Shown piece by piece: positions 59,851-64,000 of a stretch of DNA of 64,000 nt. The position numbers and the translations under genes are program-made. The stretch spans positions 7,171,339-7,235,338 of the forward strand of contig JACTAT010000016.1 in NCBI GenBank assembly GCA_014526335.1, in the 5' to 3' direction. Below the pieces are notes generated by a model, which made no database searches, was not told the DNA's origin, and worked only from the letters and a program-made list of their open reading frames with translations. How positions within the stretch are numbered: the stretch's first letter is position 1; each line of letters starts with the position of its first letter. Source of the stretch: Chrysaora quinquecirrha. Lineage: Eukaryota; Cnidaria; Scyphozoa; Semaeostomeae; Pelagiidae.

Positions 59851-60095
59851 AGGCGCGGCCGCACATCAAGACACGCGGCCGCTAGTCTTGCCGCCAGTCT
59901 TAACTTAAGTTACGAAGTTACGAAGTTAAGTTGTCCAAATCAGCCACGATAGGGCCACTGCATAGGGTTCACTCAAGCGGAACCGAACCGAAGGGAGGCT
60001 CATTCAATGTTGTTCAACTAGAAGTAACTATCGTTAAAACAGTGCGCGCAGCTATATGACAGCATGTTTTGCCTCTGGTTCTGACCTTTCATACT

Positions 60096-60299
60096 GGGGG
60101 GGGGGGGCATAGCTTTAAAACCGTAAAACCACAATGTTTTAGCCAAAAACCGTACAAGCGGACATGTTTTTTCTTCATACTGAAAACAGCACCGAAATAA
60201 CAAATTGGAAAACCGTAAAACCGTACCTTTTTATCGTAAAATCACAAAACTGCACTCAAAATGTCGAAAAACCCCAAACCGCTATGCCCAATGACCCCC
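60096..60299. repeat. 204-bp dispersed repeat, copy 2
   Basis: Matches 37169-37372 in length and order of motifs (G run, aaaccgta words, aaaatgtcgaaaa, gacccc). Ends gggggcatagc and gctatgcccaatgacccc are partly complementary. Confidence 0.65.
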
Positions 60300-60783
60300 T
60301 CATCATAGCTACCTTACCACCTCGCATAGGAGCTCCGAACTGAAGGCATAGACAAGTGTTTACTTTGAGACAGTGATGATTTCCATTGTGCCCAGGATGC
60401 GGAGCCCCCTTGTTAAAATTGTGGTTGATTTTTGGGGGCTCAGCCCCCTTAACAATGTTGCATTTTCGTGCTTTTGAAAATCGCCAGTTCACCGTCAAAT
60501 GTGAGTACAAAAAAACAAAATCAAATCAATCTAGCCAATCTATATTTATTTCAAATTTCAATCAATGACAAATGAATGCTGTCATCTAGTTTATTGAAAG
60601 ATCAACTTGAGATGATCGATAATGTGTTACCAACGGAAATAATCACAATTAACAGGATGTTATAGTGCAAGTGCCAACTGTTCCATTGTTGGCGGTCAGC
60701 AGCTTTCGCGCATGACGAGGTAGCTGAGCCATGACGGTGTTGGCGAGCTCCTCTATAATGCTTGCTCCTTCGTCGCGCGTAAA

Positions 60784-60870
60784 AATGGCGGAAGGATTAA
60801 AGCCAAAATCACAAAGGCCTTGCAATGGCAACGATACCAGCAGTTGTAGCAGAGATATTGCATTTGCGAG
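60784..60870 (+). CDS. Candidate first exon (weak)
   Basis: In a local CpG-rich patch (about 60690-60790), aaaATGGCGG is a good start context and the frame MAEGLKPKSQRPCNGNDTSS runs 29 codons to a donor gag|gtatga at 60871. No downstream exon can be found before the satellite, so this is tentative. The opposite strand has an open frame over the same bases (60649-60831) that reads IFTRDEGASIIEELANTVMA and could be the real coding side; one of the two, or neither, may be genuine. No family recognised. Confidence 0.25.
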
Positions 60871-61064
60871 GTATGATTAAACTCACTTGATTGGTGCTTG
60901 TTCAATATCAGTGATTGACTTAGGCCTGCGCTACCCTATTCATATTTGCTTTTCAATTGCTTGGACTCTTTTGGACTGTGGAATTGAAAACTTCATTTCA
61001 TGACAAATCAGAATTCGTTTTAAAAATATTTTTGAGCAATTCTTGTAAGAGATGGCTATTTTTG

Positions 61065-64000
61065 GGCCCTTGGATGGATATTCAGTACTGCAGCATACCA
61101 TGATGCTTATTATGAGATACCATTGATGGCTGTGGGGATTTATTTGCAGTATGCTTGTGGATATTCAGTACTGTAAGATACCATGATGCTTATTATGAGA
61201 TAACATTGATGGCTGTTGGGATTCATCCTGCAGTATGCTTGTGGATATTCAGTACTGTAAGATACCATGATGCTTATTGTGAGATACCATTGATGGCTGT
61301 GGGTATTCATTTTGCAGTATGCTGGTTGATATTCAGTACTGTAAGATACCATGATGCTTATTATGAGATAACATTGATGGCTGTTGGGATTCATCCTGCA
61401 GTATGCTTGTGGATATTCAGTACTGTAAGATACCATGATGCTTATTATGAGATAACATTGATGGCTGTTGGGATTCATCCTGCAGTATGCTTGTGGATAT
61501 TCAGTACTTTTAGATACCATGATGCCTTTGATGAGATTCCATTGATGACTGTGGGAATTTGGCTTGCAGTATGCTGGTGGATATTCAGTACTATTAGACA
61601 CCATGATGCCTTTGATGACATTCCATTGATGACAGTGGGAATTCATCTTGCAGTATGCTTGTGGATATTCAGTACTGTAAGATACCATGATGCTTATTAT
61701 GAGATACCATTGATGGCTGTGGGGATTCATCTTGCAGTATGCTTGTGGATATTCAGTACTGTAAGATACCATGATGCTTATTGTGAGATACCATTGATGG
61801 CTGTAGGTATTCATCTTGCAGTATGCTGGTGGATATTCAGTACTGTAAGATACCATGATGCTTATTTTGAGATACCATTGATGGCTGTTGGGATTCATCT
61901 TGCAGTATGCTTGTGGATATTCAGTACTGTAAGATACCATGATGCTTATTTTGAGATACCATTGATGGCTGTTGGGATTCATCTTGCAGTATGCTTGTGG
62001 ATATTCAGTACTGTAAGATACCATGATGCTTATTTTGAGATACCATTGATGGCTGTTGGGATTCATCTTGCAGTATGCTTGTGGATATTCAGTACTGTAA
62101 GATACCATGATGCTTATTTTGAGATACCATTGATGGCTGTTGGGATTCATCTTGCAGTATGCTTGTGGATATTCAGTACTGTAAGATACCATGACGCTTA
62201 TTATGAGATTCCATTGATGACTGTGGAAATTCGGCTTGCAGTATGCTGGTGGATATTCAGTTCTGTAAGATACCATGATGCTTATTTTGAGATACCATTG
62301 ATGGCTGTTGGGATTCATCTTGCAGTATGCTTGTGGATATTCAGTACTGTAAGATACCATGATGCTTATTTTGAGATACCATTGATGGCTGTTGGGATTC
62401 ATCTTGCAGTATGCTTGTGGATATTCAGTACTGTAAGATACCATGATGCTTATTATGAGATACCATTGATGGCTGTGGGGATTTATCTTGCAGTATGCTT
62501 GTGGATATTCAGTACTGTAAGATACCATGATGCTTATTTTGAGATACCATTGATGGCTGTTGGGATTCATCTTGCAGTATGCTTGTGGATATTCAGTACT
62601 GTAAGATACCATGATGCTTATTTTGAGATACCATTGATGGCTGTTGGGATTCATCTTGCAGTATGCTTGTGGATATTCAGTACTATAAGATACCATGATG
62701 CTTATTGTGAGATACCATTGATGGCTGTGGGTATTCATTTTGCAGTATGCTGGTTGATATTCAGTACTGTAAGATACCATGATGCTTATTATGAGATAAC
62801 ATTGATGGCTGTTGGGATTCATCCTGCAGTATGCTTGTGGATATTCAGTACTGTTAGATACCATGATGCCTTTGATGAGATTCCATTGATGACTGTGGGA
62901 ATTTGGCTTGCAGTATGCTGGTGGATATTCAGTACTATTAGATACCATGATGCCTTTGATGAGATTCCATTGATGACAGTGGGAATTCATCTTGCAGTAT
63001 GCTTGTGGATATTCAGTACTGTAAGATACCATGACGCTTATTATGAGATACCATTGATGGCTGTGGGGATTTATCTTGCAGTATGCTTGTGGATATTCAG
63101 TACTGTAAGATACCATGATGCTTATTGTGAGATACCATTGATGGCTGTTGGGATTCATCTTGCAGTATGCTTGTGGATATTCAGTACTGTAAGATACCAT
63201 GATGCTTATTTTGAGATACCATTGATGGCTGTTGGGATTCATCTTGCAGTATGCTTGTGGATATTCAGTACTGTAAGATACCATGATGCTTATTTTGAGA
63301 TACCATTGATGGCTGTTGGGATTCATCTTGCAGTATGCTTGTGGATATTCAATACTGTAGCATACCATGATGCCTGTGATGAGATTCCATTGATGACTGT
63401 GGGAATTCGTCTTGCATTATGCTGGTGGATATTCAGTACTGTAAGATACCATGAAGCCTGTGATGAGATTCCATTGATGACTGTGGGAATTCGGCTTGCA
63501 GTATGCTGGAGGATGTTCAGTACTGTTAGATACCATGATGCCTTTGATGAGATTCCATTGATGTCTGTGGGAATTTGGCTTGCAGTATGCTGGTGGATAT
63601 TCAGTACTGTAAGATACCATGATGCCTGTGATGAGATTCCATTGATGACTGTGGGAATTCGGCTTGCAGTATGCTTGTGGATATTCAGTACTGTAAGATA
63701 CCATGACGCTTATTGTGAGATACCATTGATCGCTGTGGGGATTCATTTTGCAGTATGCTGGTGGATATTCAGTACTATAAGATACCATGATGCCTGTGAT
63801 GAGATTCCATTGATGACTGTGGGAATTCGGCTTGCAGTATGCTGGTGGATATTCAGTACCGTAAGATACCATGATGCTTATTTTGAGATACCATTGATGG
63901 CTGTGGGGATTCATTTTGCAGTATGCTGGTGGATATTCAATACTGTAGCATACCATGATGCCTGTGATGAGATTCCATTGATGACTGTGGGAATTCGTCT
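61065..64000. repeat. 84-bp satellite array, open in one frame
   Basis: About 35 copies of an 84-bp unit (tgcttgtggatattcagtac...gatggctgtggggattcat), reaching the end of the window. On the minus strand the unit encodes 28 residues (MVSYSTEYPQAYCK plus MNPNSHQWYLKISI) and the frame stays open over 742 codons (61140-63368), and again from 63416 upstream after one TAA (from TAC). Two unit types, and a repeated block (about 61270-61690 against 62710-63030), show unequal exchange. Most differences between units change amino acids. I treat it as satellite, not as a gene. Confidence 0.93.

Noticed and set aside
59860..59895. Two gcggccgc words within 25 bp as a cloning adaptor trace
   Set aside because: Surrounding sequence is not vector-like and the words fit a small GC-rich inverted repeat; nothing more supports an artefact.
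61140..63368. A 742-codon ORF called as a repeat protein gene
   Set aside because: It consists only of 84-bp satellite, differences change residues freely, no start exon or splice signals support it.

Overview
The window looks like AT-rich nuclear DNA of an invertebrate, most likely an anthozoan cnidarian such as a stony coral. This is inference from gene content: a HEPN-NACHT innate-immune receptor family with DZIP3-like N-terminus, split into small phase-1 exons with GT-AG introns; two BEL/Pao LTR retrotransposons; a LINE; several MITEs; and very large tandem-repeat arrays. No bacterial operon, rRNA or CRISPR array is present.

Layout. 1-3.2 kb: no gene recognised, some simple repeats. 3.2-28.6 kb: a HEPN-NACHT receptor gene (cassette A) on the + strand. 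Its exons lie at 3221-3862, 4706-4789, 6788-6850, 23511-23573, 24845-27324 and 27637-27690, with an alternative last exon at 28531-28569. All internal junctions up to the NACHT exon are phase 1, and the sum is exactly divisible by three (1127 aa). Its 16.7-kb third intron holds two blocks of a 20-bp satellite, a nearly intact BEL/Pao element on the - strand (9571-15677) and a 28-bp/80-bp minisatellite. 29.6-37.1 kb: about 71 copies of a 61-bp satellite enclosed by a long diverged inverted repeat and invaded by a 5'-truncated LINE. 38.1-38.8 kb: an unrecognised exon-like frame with one in-frame TGA, followed by a remnant of a third receptor 3' end. 39.4-43.7 kb: cassette C, a second copy of the receptor small exon, NACHT exon and both alternative last exons, without its own HEPN exon in the window.

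45.7-48.85 kb: a foldback-type transposon with TA flanks whose long arms carry an inverted pair of minisatellite arrays. 48.9-52.6 kb: no gene recognised. 52.6-58.4 kb: a second BEL/Pao element on the - strand with a 4-bp TTAT target duplication. 58.5-60.3 kb: MITEs and a 204-bp dispersed repeat. 60.78-60.87 kb: a weak candidate first exon. 61.07-64 kb: an 84-bp satellite that stays open as 28-residue repeats and runs off the window.

How it fits together. The real host genes are the two receptor cassettes. Cassette A (about 23.5-29.06 kb) and cassette C (about 39.4-45.3 kb) are a segmental duplication that includes introns and 3' flank. Since the small exons are all phase 1, the single HEPN N-terminus could in principle splice to either cassette; this is the most interesting biological hypothesis here. 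Almost everything else is mobile or satellite DNA, and two separate elements show the same plan of long inverted arms around tandem arrays. Many breaks in the retroelements fall in homopolymers, so base-level sequencing error must be kept in mind.
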